Positions 5,962-12,553 of a DNA stretch of 12,553 nucleotides are shown here, one piece after another (positions within the stretch are counted from its first letter, which is position 1; each line of letters starts with the position of its first letter). A model generated the notes under the pieces. The model did not search any database. It was not told the origin of the DNA and saw nothing but the letters and a program-made list of their open reading frames with translations. This DNA comes from Alphaproteobacteria bacterium. Lineage in GTDB: Bacteria; Pseudomonadota; Alphaproteobacteria; RS24. Location of the stretch: the NCBI GenBank assembly GCA_022428185.1, contig JAKMCZ010000230.1:1-12553 (forward strand), written 5' to 3'. The position numbers and the translations under genes are program-made.

Positions 5962-7337
5962 TGGAAACTCCTCGAAAAATTCAAAGACCCGGATAAATCA
6001 TCATATTTGCTGCCGGGGATATTGCTGTCGCGATCGACATAATTGACGCCAAAATTGACGCCGATACCGAAAAACACGCGGCTCAAAGAGACACCGAGCG
6101 ATAAATCCTTGTCATGGCGTCTTTCTTCAATTTGCGGAAAGCCGGGTGGTGCGGGTTGAAACCCGTCGCGCTTGCTTTCGCGCCAACCGAGATTGCCGCC
6201 AAATGAAAACGCGCCCAAAGGACGGCTATGCGACAGGGTGAAATGACCGCCTTCCATATTCTCAAAATCGTCTTGCGTGTCGGTTTTGTCGAGCTTCAAG
6301 CCAAGCGAGCTATAGCCGCCATTTTGATGCACGTGACCGAACGAGAAGCCGATATTATAGCGCCCGCCATCTCTGATTTCATCAGTGTCATTTTTGTGGG
6401 TTTTCTCGGCCGCTTCAAAACTCAGTGCTACTGGTCGGCGCGGCGAGTAATAGCCGTTCAAGGCCAGCCCTATTGCCACCGTGGAAGAAAAACCGTCTTC
6501 GGTAAACGTATCGAGCACGCTGGCTGAAAAATAAGGGTCGATAGAAATTGGTTGTTTGCCGCGCCGATTGACCGGCAGCGCAAATCCGGTGCGCAAACTG
6601 GTGACACCGATATTCAGCGTCTCCAAATCATCGCTCGCTTGGCGACTGGCATAATGATTTATGCTGGCATTAAAACGTCGCTCAGTCAGCCCGCTCAGTT
6701 CGCGACTGTAAGAAAACGCAATGCTGGTTGTCGCCGCGCCGTCCGAATTGGGCTCATTATTGGCGTAATAATCTTGCAACAGGCCCTCAATATAAGCGTC
6801 GCGTACCGCCCAGGGCGGTGAAAATGTTTCGCGTAAATTATTCTCTTCGATCAAATCATTGCGTTCGGCTTTGGTGACCGCATTAGAACTGTGTTTGATG
6901 CCAAGACTGACCGAGCCGGCAAAACTGCCGCGCGCTCCGGCTTTGCGGGTTTTAGCCAGTAAGACCTCCGTGCGTTGGCGCGCTTCGGGGGGTAAATCTG
7001 CGGCTTCCAAAACTTGAAGGAAATAGGCCTCAGCCAATTCCGGCGCTTCGAGGCGCAAATACAACATGCCCAATTCAAGGCGGATAAGCGGCAAGTCGGT
7101 GCGCCCGATCAGCAAGCGTTCCAGCGCCGCCACCGCCGCCTCGAAATCTTCCAATTCAATCGCGCGGCGCGCAAAAGCCAAATTCAGCTCAATGTCGGCG
7201 GGCGTTGCCAAAACCTTTTGAAACATCGGGTCGAGCGCCGCAGAGCCCGGACCACGCAATAAGGTTTGCGCATGATTATTCGTCACACTGACAAACAAAA
7301 ACAACGCAGACGCGATAATTACCTTGCACAAACGCAT
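5958..7337 (-). CDS. Slam-like outer-membrane translocon (TPR plus beta-barrel), pair 1
   Basis: A 459-residue protein with the architecture of surface lipoprotein assembly modulators: a signal peptide (residues 1-23, hydrophobic VIIASALFLFVSV, NHA|Q), periplasmic TPR helices at about 46-130 (LAFARRAIELEDFEAAVAAL, then LELGMLYLRLEAPELAEAYF), and a beta-barrel from about 137 to the end. The barrel begins SFAGSVSLGIKHSSNA and shows alternating strands rich in Gly and aromatics. Slam proteins move partner proteins across the outer membrane (type XI secretion). The final strand ends NFSRSFQ: the terminal aromatic is followed by one Gln, created by the ATGA overlap with the next gene. The neighbour it overlaps is the obvious cargo. 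The start is uncertain: an in-frame GTG at 7352 is also possible, and the AGGGGAG nearby is too close to the GTG and 14 nt from the ATG. It could alternatively be another TPR-barrel family. Confidence 0.75.
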   Translation of the reverse strand: MRLCKVIIASALFLFVSVTNNHAQTLLRGPGSAALDPMFQKVLATPADIELNLAFARRAIELEDFEAAVAALERLLIGRTDLPLIRLELGMLYLRLEAPELAEAYFLQVLEAADLPPEARQRTEVLLAKTRKAGARGSFAGSVSLGIKHSSNAVTKAERNDLIEENNLRETFSPPWAVRDAYIEGLLQDYYANNEPNSDGAATTSIAFSYSRELSGLTERRFNASINHYASRQASDDLETLNIGVTSLRTGFALPVNRRGKQPISIDPYFSASVLDTFTEDGFSSTVAIGLALNGYYSPRRPVALSFEAAEKTHKNDTDEIRDGGRYNIGFSFGHVHQNGGYSSLGLKLDKTDTQDDFENMEGGHFTLSHSRPLGAFSFGGNLGWRESKRDGFQPAPPGFPQIEERRHDKDLSLGVSLSRVFFGIGVNFGVNYVDRDSNIPGSKYDDLSGSLNFSRSFQ

Positions 7338-7482
7338 AGTTAAAACAGACACTCCCCTAGTCCGTTTGGTTTAGCACTAATTTTGATGACAGGCCAATAT
7401 CTTACCTTTAGTTTGATGCCGGTGAGTGGGGGTCGCTAACAAGCGGTCTTTTTGGGAGTCATTCGTAAGTCGAGGAAAGTCC
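7338..7482. promoter_or_regulatory. Divergent control region of the two FecR/Slam-like pairs
   Basis: About 145 bp separate the two divergent transcription units, so both promoters must lie here. I found no convincing -35/-10 pair, no Fur box, and no RirA- or Irr-type iron box. The one visible regularity is a direct repeat, TTTGATGAC (7382-7390) and TTTGATGCC (7412-7420), exactly 30 bp apart. Confidence 0.45.
7472..7475 (+). promoter_or_regulatory. Shine-Dalgarno fixing the second FecR-protein start
   Basis: GAGG sits 7 nt before the ATG at 7483. It supports this start over an in-frame GTG at 7426, which has no ribosome site and would add 19 residues ahead of a normal signal peptide. Confidence 0.75.
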
Positions 7483-9228
7483 ATGTTGCGTGAAATTTTT
7501 GACGGGCGCATTGCGTCGTTTTTTATAATGCTTGGTGTAAGCAGCTTTTGTTTGACCGGCCTCGTCGCCGCCAATCCGGCAATCGGGGTCACCGCCGCGC
7601 TGCGCGGCGAAGTGGTGCGCACGGCCTCTTTCAGCAATACCGCCGCCATCGGACAAATGTCATCAGGTCAGCAGGTATTTCTGGGCGATGATATCAAAGT
7701 CGGCAAGCGCGGACGCTTACAAGTCATGCTGCTCGATGAAACGATTTTCACCCTCGGCGCCAATTCGGTGATGCGGATTGACGAATTTGTTTTTGACCCG
7801 ACAGATGGCGCCAATAATAGCCTGTCGACGACCATCAAACAGGGTGCATTTCGCTTCGTATCTGGACAAGTGGCGCGCAATAAGAGCGACGCGATGACGG
7901 TAAAATTACCTGCCGCAACGATTGGTGTGCGCGGCACATCGGTCGCCGGTGAAGTTGATGAAAACGGCGCGGCGCAAGTAATTTTGCTGGGCCCGGCCCC
8001 GGATAACAGTTTGGGCCTACCGGCTGGCGCAATTAATGTCGCCAATGAGGCCGGTGTGGTGGATATTACCCGGCCCGGTTTTGTGACCGAAATCACCAAT
8101 GCCGCCTTGCCACCCGCACCGCCCCAGCAGGCAACAGCGGCGCAAATTCGCCAGCTCGAACAGGCCTTGTCCGAAGAAGCCGTGTCTGAGCTTGCCGAAG
8201 GGCTGGGCGTGGAAAGCACTGAAATTGTCGTGCAACAGGGTGATGACAGCGATGGCGACGGTCAGCTTGACCGTTTTGCCGCCAATGAAAATCTCTCCAA
8301 AGCCATTTTATCGGCCACCGGCGAAGATGGCGGTGTGACCAATGATGCAGAATTGCTTGATCAAGTCGTCTCAACCCTGTTTGGCGACCAATTAAACACA
8401 CTGTCGACTGATGAGCGCGCCGATATGATGCGTGGCGTCAATCTGGGCGAAGATGCCGGCAATTTGCTGGCCGGCGACTTTAACTATCTCGGCCCGACCA
8501 CGCTTTCCGATTTGGCAAGCTTCGGCCCCAATGGCAGCGTCACCTTTACCGGTTCCAATGCGACAATGACCGATTTGAGCGATGAAAATGTCGGCACGTT
8601 TTCGATGACCCAGATTTGGGACTTTGCCAGCGATTCGGTTAGCACGTCGATTGGCGGCAATTTTGATATGAGTGGCGGCGATTTGGGCCGCGTCGTCGGC
8701 ACATTCGACCCCAATGAGGTGCAACGGGTTCGGTTTGACGAAGCGCGCGGCGCGGCGATGGCCGGAGCGAGTATTAGCTTCTCCTCATTTCAAGGCAATG
8801 AAACGGAAGCTTCGTTCAACGCATCGGTCGGCGGCTCTGTTTACGACCGCAACGAAAATGTCGTGATAGCCGGTGAAACCTATACCTATTTCCCGGCCGG
8901 AACCGAGCTGATGAGCGCTCCACCGGGCATGGTAAATGCGATTGTCGACTCGGAGGATAATGTGTCGGCCTTTGCAACGCTGAGCAACACGACGCAGAGC
9001 GCACTTGAAAGCAATTCAAATTCGGAACTGAGTTTTCATGTCAATATCAATGTTAACAGCTTCCTGTCTAATGTTGACCGCAAAGACGGGGCCATCAGCA
9101 CCGCCTCGGTTGGTGAAGGCATGGTCGATATTCGGGTTATGTCCGACACGATGAACGGCGACGAGCCGACACTGGTCAATAAGGCTCAAGGGTCGATTTT
9201 TGCCATGAAGCGCACGGTTGCGGAGTAG
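7483..9228 (+). CDS. FecR-domain exported protein with strand-rich C-terminal half (putative Slam cargo, pair 2)
   Basis: A 581-residue exported protein. The signal peptide is about residues 1-29 (hydrophobic IASFFIMLGVSSFCLTGLVA); its cysteine is not in a lipobox, so the mature protein is soluble rather than a lipoprotein. The FecR domain spans about 34-160 with VGKRGRLQVMLLDE, IDEFVFD, and PAATIGVRGTSVAGE; this closely parallels the FecR domain of the divergent large protein. A Pro/Gln-rich, helix-prone linker (208-246) follows. Next comes a calcium-loop-like DSDGDGQLD (255-263). The motif DFNYLGPTTLSDLASF (332-347) recurs in the other cargo. From about 348 to the end the sequence is Gly/Asn/Ser-rich with alternating strands and resembles a secreted beta domain, though the TbpB closing motif is not clear. 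The Slam-like gene starts 4 nt after its stop, so the two are translated together. The role is inferred from context: a secreted or surface protein; ligand unknown. Confidence 0.75.
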   Translation: MLREIFDGRIASFFIMLGVSSFCLTGLVAANPAIGVTAALRGEVVRTASFSNTAAIGQMSSGQQVFLGDDIKVGKRGRLQVMLLDETIFTLGANSVMRIDEFVFDPTDGANNSLSTTIKQGAFRFVSGQVARNKSDAMTVKLPAATIGVRGTSVAGEVDENGAAQVILLGPAPDNSLGLPAGAINVANEAGVVDITRPGFVTEITNAALPPAPPQQATAAQIRQLEQALSEEAVSELAEGLGVESTEIVVQQGDDSDGDGQLDRFAANENLSKAILSATGEDGGVTNDAELLDQVVSTLFGDQLNTLSTDERADMMRGVNLGEDAGNLLAGDFNYLGPTTLSDLASFGPNGSVTFTGSNATMTDLSDENVGTFSMTQIWDFASDSVSTSIGGNFDMSGGDLGRVVGTFDPNEVQRVRFDEARGAAMAGASISFSSFQGNETEASFNASVGGSVYDRNENVVIAGETYTYFPAGTELMSAPPGMVNAIVDSEDNVSAFATLSNTTQSALESNSNSELSFHVNINVNSFLSNVDRKDGAISTASVGEGMVDIRVMSDTMNGDEPTLVNKAQGSIFAMKRTVAE

Positions 9229-9232
9229 TATC

Positions 9233-10573
9233 ATGAAGCATCTTGTTCTCAGTGGCCTGCTTATCGCCGCCATTTGCGCCCTGCCCGCACAGGCGGAAAT
9301 TTCATATACCGATATACTGGCCGACCCTGACAATCCGTCCCTCAACCAGCAATTTGCCCGCGAGCGACTGGCCGCCGGTGACGCCAAAGCGGCGCTGGCA
9401 GCGGTTGAGCGTGTGCTGGTTGCCGAGCCGACCAATTTGGGGGCTAGGCTTTTTCGCGCCGAGGTGTTGGCTGCTTTGGGTGCCGATTTGCAAGCGGAAG
9501 GCGAATTGCGGGCGCTGGCCGGACTGCCCCTACCCGACACCACCAAACAGCGCGTGCGCCAATTACGCGCGCGCATTGAAAAGCGCAAAAAGCGTTTAAG
9601 CTTTCAGACCAATTTATCATTGGGCTATACGGAAAATGACAATGCCGGTAATTGGCCGTCTGATAATACGGTTTTGCTGAATGGCGAACCCTTGCCGACC
9701 AGCGGCACCAATGCTTATGAGCTGACCTTAATCGATGGCACATCCAGCAGCGCACCGGTAGAAGACGACGCATTGAGCCAAGCCTTTGCCGTGACCGGCA
9801 GATATGATTTGGGTAGCGAGAACTGGCGGTCGGTTTTCGTCTCAACCGGTTTAAACAGCAATAATGGCGGCGATAGCGGCTTTTTGGACGGCGAAACCGG
9901 TAATTTTTCCGCCGGACTGGTTTACAAACATCGTCGATTCACCGTCATACCGCGTTTGAGCCATGCGCAAATTGACAATGATTATGAACAACGACTGGGC
10001 AATTATGCCATTCATGGCGGCAGTTTGATGACGCAATATCAAGCGGGCAGTAGAAATCGTATCACGCTGTCTGTTGGGCAAACCAATTTGCGGTTTGAGG
10101 GCGATAAAAAGAGCAATAATACCGACACGCTATCCGGATCATTTGGTTGGGAGAGCCAAGTCGGGCGTCGTCTGGTCGTCAATTTGGGCAGCTTTTATCA
10201 AGATGTCGATGCGCGCACCAATGCCGATTTGGACAAAAAACTGAGTGGCTCAAATCTGAGCTTGCGATTGGCTATTGCGCGCGGTCAGTTTCTCACTATT
10301 GGCGGGTCTTCGGTTGAGACCGAACATGACAATTTCTATTCGCAATCCTTCAACCCTGCGAGCGAGACCGCTCAAAACGGCACGACGCGCGAAGATGATA
10401 TTACCGGCAGCAATATCTCTTACCTGCTTATGGGTAATGCGCTATCGCCGACTTTGCGCAATGTGTTTTTCTCGTTCAATCATCAAAATACCGAAATCGA
10501 CAGTAATATTGTCGGCTTCAGTCAAGAGCGCAGCATTCTCTCAGCGCGGGTTAATTTCACTTACGCGTTTTAA
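9233..10573 (+). CDS. Slam-like outer-membrane translocon (TPR plus beta-barrel), pair 2
   Basis: A 446-residue paralogue-like counterpart of the Slam-like protein on the other strand. The signal peptide is 1-21 (LVLSGLLIAAICALPAQA|E). TPR-type helices occupy about 37-112 (NQQFARERLAAGDAKAALAAVERVL, then ARLFRAEVLAALGADLQAEGEL). A basic stretch RIEKRKKR (114-121) leads into a barrel from 123 (LSFQTNLSLGYTENDNAG) to the end. The last strand reads ILSARVNFTYAF, a canonical C-terminal beta-signal with terminal Phe. The ATG at 9233 has GGAG 7 nt upstream, inside the end of the preceding gene; a TTG at 9218 is in frame but less likely. It follows its presumed cargo by 4 nt, so this pair is cargo-then-translocon, the reverse order of the minus-strand pair. 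It ends 12 bp from the convergent permease gene, with no terminator seen. Confidence 0.75.
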   Translation: MKHLVLSGLLIAAICALPAQAEISYTDILADPDNPSLNQQFARERLAAGDAKAALAAVERVLVAEPTNLGARLFRAEVLAALGADLQAEGELRALAGLPLPDTTKQRVRQLRARIEKRKKRLSFQTNLSLGYTENDNAGNWPSDNTVLLNGEPLPTSGTNAYELTLIDGTSSSAPVEDDALSQAFAVTGRYDLGSENWRSVFVSTGLNSNNGGDSGFLDGETGNFSAGLVYKHRRFTVIPRLSHAQIDNDYEQRLGNYAIHGGSLMTQYQAGSRNRITLSVGQTNLRFEGDKKSNNTDTLSGSFGWESQVGRRLVVNLGSFYQDVDARTNADLDKKLSGSNLSLRLAIARGQFLTIGGSSVETEHDNFYSQSFNPASETAQNGTTREDDITGSNISYLLMGNALSPTLRNVFFSFNHQNTEIDSNIVGFSQERSILSARVNFTYAF

Positions 10574-10585
10574 GCGAGGCCGCAC

Positions 10586-11533
10586 CTAAACACGCAATAG
10601 CGGGCTGAAAAAACTCAGCCAGACGGCGATGGTGATGGCGGATAACACCGTGGTGGTAACAATCGCGCTCGCCGCCTCGGCCTCGGCGGTTTGATATTGC
10701 GCCGCAAAAACCGACGCAAACACGCCCGTCGGCATGGCAGCTAACAGCGTCAAGGTGGCGACAAAAAGCGGGTCGAGCGCAAACACGAATTGCGCCGTGA
10801 TGTAAACCACAAGCGGCATCAAGACTAATTTGAACGCGGCAATATAAAGCGAAGTAGCTAAATTATCGCCAATTTTGACCGTTGCCAGCCGCCCGCCGAC
10901 GGCGATTAACGCGACCGGAATGGTGGCCGCGCCCAACAGTCCCAAAAAGCGGTCGACCGGTGCGGCCAGACCGAGCCCGGTCATATTCCAAACCACCCCG
11001 GCCGCCAGTGCCATGATAACCACCTGTTCGCGCATCGCTTGAGCTATTTTGGGCGGCAAATCCGCCAGCCGTAAATTCGGCTTGGTCGCCGCCTCAAGAC
11101 TGATGATTGCGGTGGTAAAAACCAGCAAGCCGTGAAAAGCGAGGATTAAAAACAATGGCAAACCTGCTTCGGGCCCGAAAGCAGTCAAAATAATCGGAAT
11201 TCCGAGCATCACCGTATTGGAAAAACAGCCACCAAAACCGATAATCACATATTCGCTGCGCGCGCGCGTCTGAAACACGCCCTTTGCCAAAAACCACGCC
11301 AGCGCCATGATAGCCAGCAATGGCCCATAATAAGACAGCCATAATCCGACGGATAGGGTTTCAGGAAACTCGGTCAGCGCGACATTGCGAAACAACAATG
11401 CCGGCGCGGCCAATGTAAAGACAAAGCGATTGAGCGTGACGATATTATCGTCGCTGAAAACAGCGCGGCGCACGGCGAGATATCCCAGCGCAATAACCGC
11501 AATAATCGGCGCAATGACGGATAATGCAATCAC
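10586..11533 (-). CDS. AEC-family (auxin efflux carrier-like) permease
   Basis: A 315-residue inner-membrane transporter of the AEC family, normal length, with about ten hydrophobic segments arranged in two halves. The N-terminus IAPIIAVIALGYLAVRRAVFSDDNIVTLNRFVFTLAAPALLF is the family pattern. In the first half GFGGCFSNTVMLGIPI (99-114) carries the helix-breaking Asn, Gly and Pro typical of the crossover region. In the second half LLAAMPTGVFASVFAAQYQ (263-281) is the equivalent. Bacterial members transport small organic acids such as malate or malonate; the substrate here is not visible. The start is GTG, supported by AGAGGGG 6 nt upstream (11540-11546). It converges on the Slam-like gene with 12 bp between stops and diverges from the photolyase pair; no functional link to either is evident. 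Confidence 0.92.
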   Translation of the reverse strand: MIALSVIAPIIAVIALGYLAVRRAVFSDDNIVTLNRFVFTLAAPALLFRNVALTEFPETLSVGLWLSYYGPLLAIMALAWFLAKGVFQTRARSEYVIIGFGGCFSNTVMLGIPIILTAFGPEAGLPLFLILAFHGLLVFTTAIISLEAATKPNLRLADLPPKIAQAMREQVVIMALAAGVVWNMTGLGLAAPVDRFLGLLGAATIPVALIAVGGRLATVKIGDNLATSLYIAAFKLVLMPLVVYITAQFVFALDPLFVATLTLLAAMPTGVFASVFAAQYQTAEAEAASAIVTTTVLSAITIAVWLSFFSPLLRV

Positions 11534-11539
11534 TCTTGT

Positions 11540-11546
11540 CCCCTCT
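11540..11546 (-). promoter_or_regulatory. Shine-Dalgarno supporting the GTG start of the AEC permease
   Basis: The minus strand reads AGAGGGG, six bases before the GTG at 11533. This strong site supports the non-ATG start, which also matches where AEC proteins normally begin. Confidence 0.8.
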
Positions 11547-11657
11547 CAGACACTGCCTATAGCAGACATTCACCGAAGCACGAAACGCCCTTATGACTGT
11601 GCTTATATATTCATACGACACTGGATTTAGCACTCCGCCGCGCTATCTGCCTTGCAT

Positions 11658-12446
11658 ATGGATAAGCAACCGACACAATTTAACGACCGCGCGGCTTTAA
11701 TCGCGCATGTCAAAACCCTGTCACCGGGATTGGGCGACGAAACTGCCAGCGCGATAGAAGGCGGGCGTGCGGCGGGGGAAGCCCTATTGGCGGCAATCGA
11801 CCCGGCTGCTTATGGCTCTAGCCGCAATTTTCTCGACGGCGCGGTCACCCGCTTATCGCCCTATATTCGCCACGGCATCGTTACGTTGAACGAGGTGCGC
11901 AATCGCGCGCTCGAAATGGGTGACGCAAAATTGATTGAGAAATTCATTCAAGAATTGGGTTGGCGTGATTTTTGGCAGCGCATTTACGCGCAAAATCCTG
12001 ATTGGATATGGCACGATATCGAAGCCTATAAAACCGGTTTCAGCGCAGATGATTATGCCGATACGCTGCCCGATGATATTACCGATGGCGAAACCGACAG
12101 CGCGGCGATGAACCATTTCATTACCGAACTCAAAACCAGCGGCTATTTGCACAATCATGCGCGCATGTATTTGGCCGCCTATATCGTCCATTGGCGGCGA
12201 GTGAAATGGCAATGCGGGGCGCGGTTTTTTCTAACCCATTTGCTCGACGGCGATCCGGCCTCCAATAATCTATCTTTCCAATGGGTCGCCAGCACATTTG
12301 CCAATAAGCCGTATTTTTTCAATCTGGATAATTTGCAGAAATTCGCTGCCATGCAGGCTCCGTGCGACTTTCATCACAATAAATGTTTTGCCGGCTCGTA
12401 TGATGATTTGGCGTTGCGCTTGTTTCCCCATATGGAGGGCGCGTGA
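11658..12446 (+). CDS. Photolyase/cryptochrome FAD-binding domain protein (lacks N-terminal antenna domain)
   Basis: A 262-residue protein that corresponds only to the C-terminal, FAD-binding helical domain of DNA photolyases and cryptochromes. Landmarks are TRLSPYIRHGIVTLNEV (64-80, flavin-phosphate segment), FIQELGWRDFW (96-106), GYLHNHARMYLAAYIVHWR (162-180), and LLDGDPASNNLSFQWVAST (205-223), including Trp219 near the flavin/lesion site. Photolyases use reduced FAD and light to split UV pyrimidine dimers. The usual N-terminal Rossmann-like domain of about 200 residues is absent here, and the first residues go straight into the region before the FAD domain. The next gene overlaps the stop (TGATG) and begins like that missing domain, so the enzyme is probably made as two chains. 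The start is uncertain: ATG at 11658 lacks a good ribosome site, and a TTG at 11652 is in frame. Repair activity versus signalling cannot be told from sequence. Confidence 0.85.
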   Translation: MDKQPTQFNDRAALIAHVKTLSPGLGDETASAIEGGRAAGEALLAAIDPAAYGSSRNFLDGAVTRLSPYIRHGIVTLNEVRNRALEMGDAKLIEKFIQELGWRDFWQRIYAQNPDWIWHDIEAYKTGFSADDYADTLPDDITDGETDSAAMNHFITELKTSGYLHNHARMYLAAYIVHWRRVKWQCGARFFLTHLLDGDPASNNLSFQWVASTFANKPYFFNLDNLQKFAAMQAPCDFHHNKCFAGSYDDLALRLFPHMEGA

Positions 12447-12553
12447 TGAAAAAGCTCGTTTGGTTGCACGAAGATTGCCTTAATGCAGCGCATAATCTGT
12501 TCACCCATGCCGACAATTCGCGCGCCGTTTTTGTTTGGGACGACGCTTATATG
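12446..12553 (+). CDS. Start of a gene resembling the photolyase N-terminal (antenna) domain, truncated by the window edge
   Basis: Thirty-six codons are visible before the right edge. The protein begins MKKLVWLHEDCLNAAHNL and continues into AVFVWDDAYM. This has the beta-alpha-beta pattern of the photolyase N-terminal domain: LVWxxxD on strand one, a helix over a span of residues, then a hydrophobic strand two ending in an aspartate-rich turn. The ATG shares its A with the TGA of the preceding gene and is preceded by GGAGGG with 6-nt spacing, so translation is coupled to the FAD-binding half. The reading as the partner half of a split photolyase rests on this short stretch plus context; the rest of the gene is outside the window. 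Confidence 0.7.
   Translation, partial: MKKLVWLHEDCLNAAHNLFTHADNSRAVFVWDDAYM

Noticed and set aside
7426..7482. GTG start at 7426 for the smaller FecR protein
   Set aside because: There is no ribosome site, and it would put 19 residues before a normal signal peptide; ATG 7483 has GAGG at proper spacing.
7338..7482. Iron-box (Fur, RirA or Irr type) expected for a TbpB-like system
   Set aside because: No sequence close to these consensus patterns was found, so iron control is not claimed.
11553..11565. CTGC-CTATA-GCAG dyad upstream of the permease gene
   Set aside because: Arms of only four bases are expected by chance.
1..12553. CRISPR arrays, tRNA/rRNA genes, insertion sequences, prophage attachment sites
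   Set aside because: None of the repeats, cloverleaf-like sequences or transposase-like proteins needed to support these was seen.

Overview
The window reads as an ordinary chromosomal stretch of an alphaproteobacterium, roughly half G+C, with short spacers and several gene pairs whose stops and starts overlap. The phylum-level guess rests on the PII–TorF-type porin pair behind a sigma-54 promoter, on the style of the FecR/Slam-like proteins, and on a photolyase that appears to be split into two genes. I cannot name the genus; a marine lineage is plausible but is inference.

Layout, left to right. (1) 6-1206, minus strand: a small nitrogen-response operon, TorF-family porin then glnK, presumably followed by an ammonium transporter gene beyond the left edge. 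It has a textbook sigma-54 promoter at 1064-1079 and, upstream, two inverted 15-bp palindromes centred at about -108 and -146, where an enhancer-binding activator would sit. (2) 1209-2550: a DUF962/Mpo1-like membrane protein (minus) diverges from a crotonase-family enoyl-CoA hydratase (plus). The shared upstream region carries a perfect 8-bp dyad and several TTGAC half-sites, and the hydratase ends in a clear rho-independent terminator. (3) 2605-10573: the most striking part, four genes forming two divergent pairs. On the minus strand a Slam-like TPR plus beta-barrel outer-membrane protein is overlapped by a 1118-residue FecR-domain protein with a TbpB-like C-terminal barrel. On the plus strand a 581-residue FecR-domain protein is followed 4 nt later by a second Slam-like protein. 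(4) 10586-11533, minus: an AEC-family permease with a GTG start. (5) 11658 to the right edge, plus: the FAD-binding half of a photolyase/cryptochrome, overlapped by the start of a gene that looks like the missing N-terminal half.

Reading of the central locus: each pair looks like one secreted cargo and its dedicated outer-membrane translocon, in the manner of Slam / type XI secretion. The unusual points are that the cargos begin with a FecR domain, carry cleavable signal peptides without a lipobox, and share a short motif, FNYxxPTxLSDxxxF, in otherwise unalike middle regions. The larger cargo also has 30-residue repeats, an acidic linker and a lone CxC in its terminal barrel. Ligand, secretion and pairing specificity are inference from sequence alone. 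No RNA genes, insertion sequences or CRISPR arrays were seen, and no gene-free stretch exceeds 300 bases.
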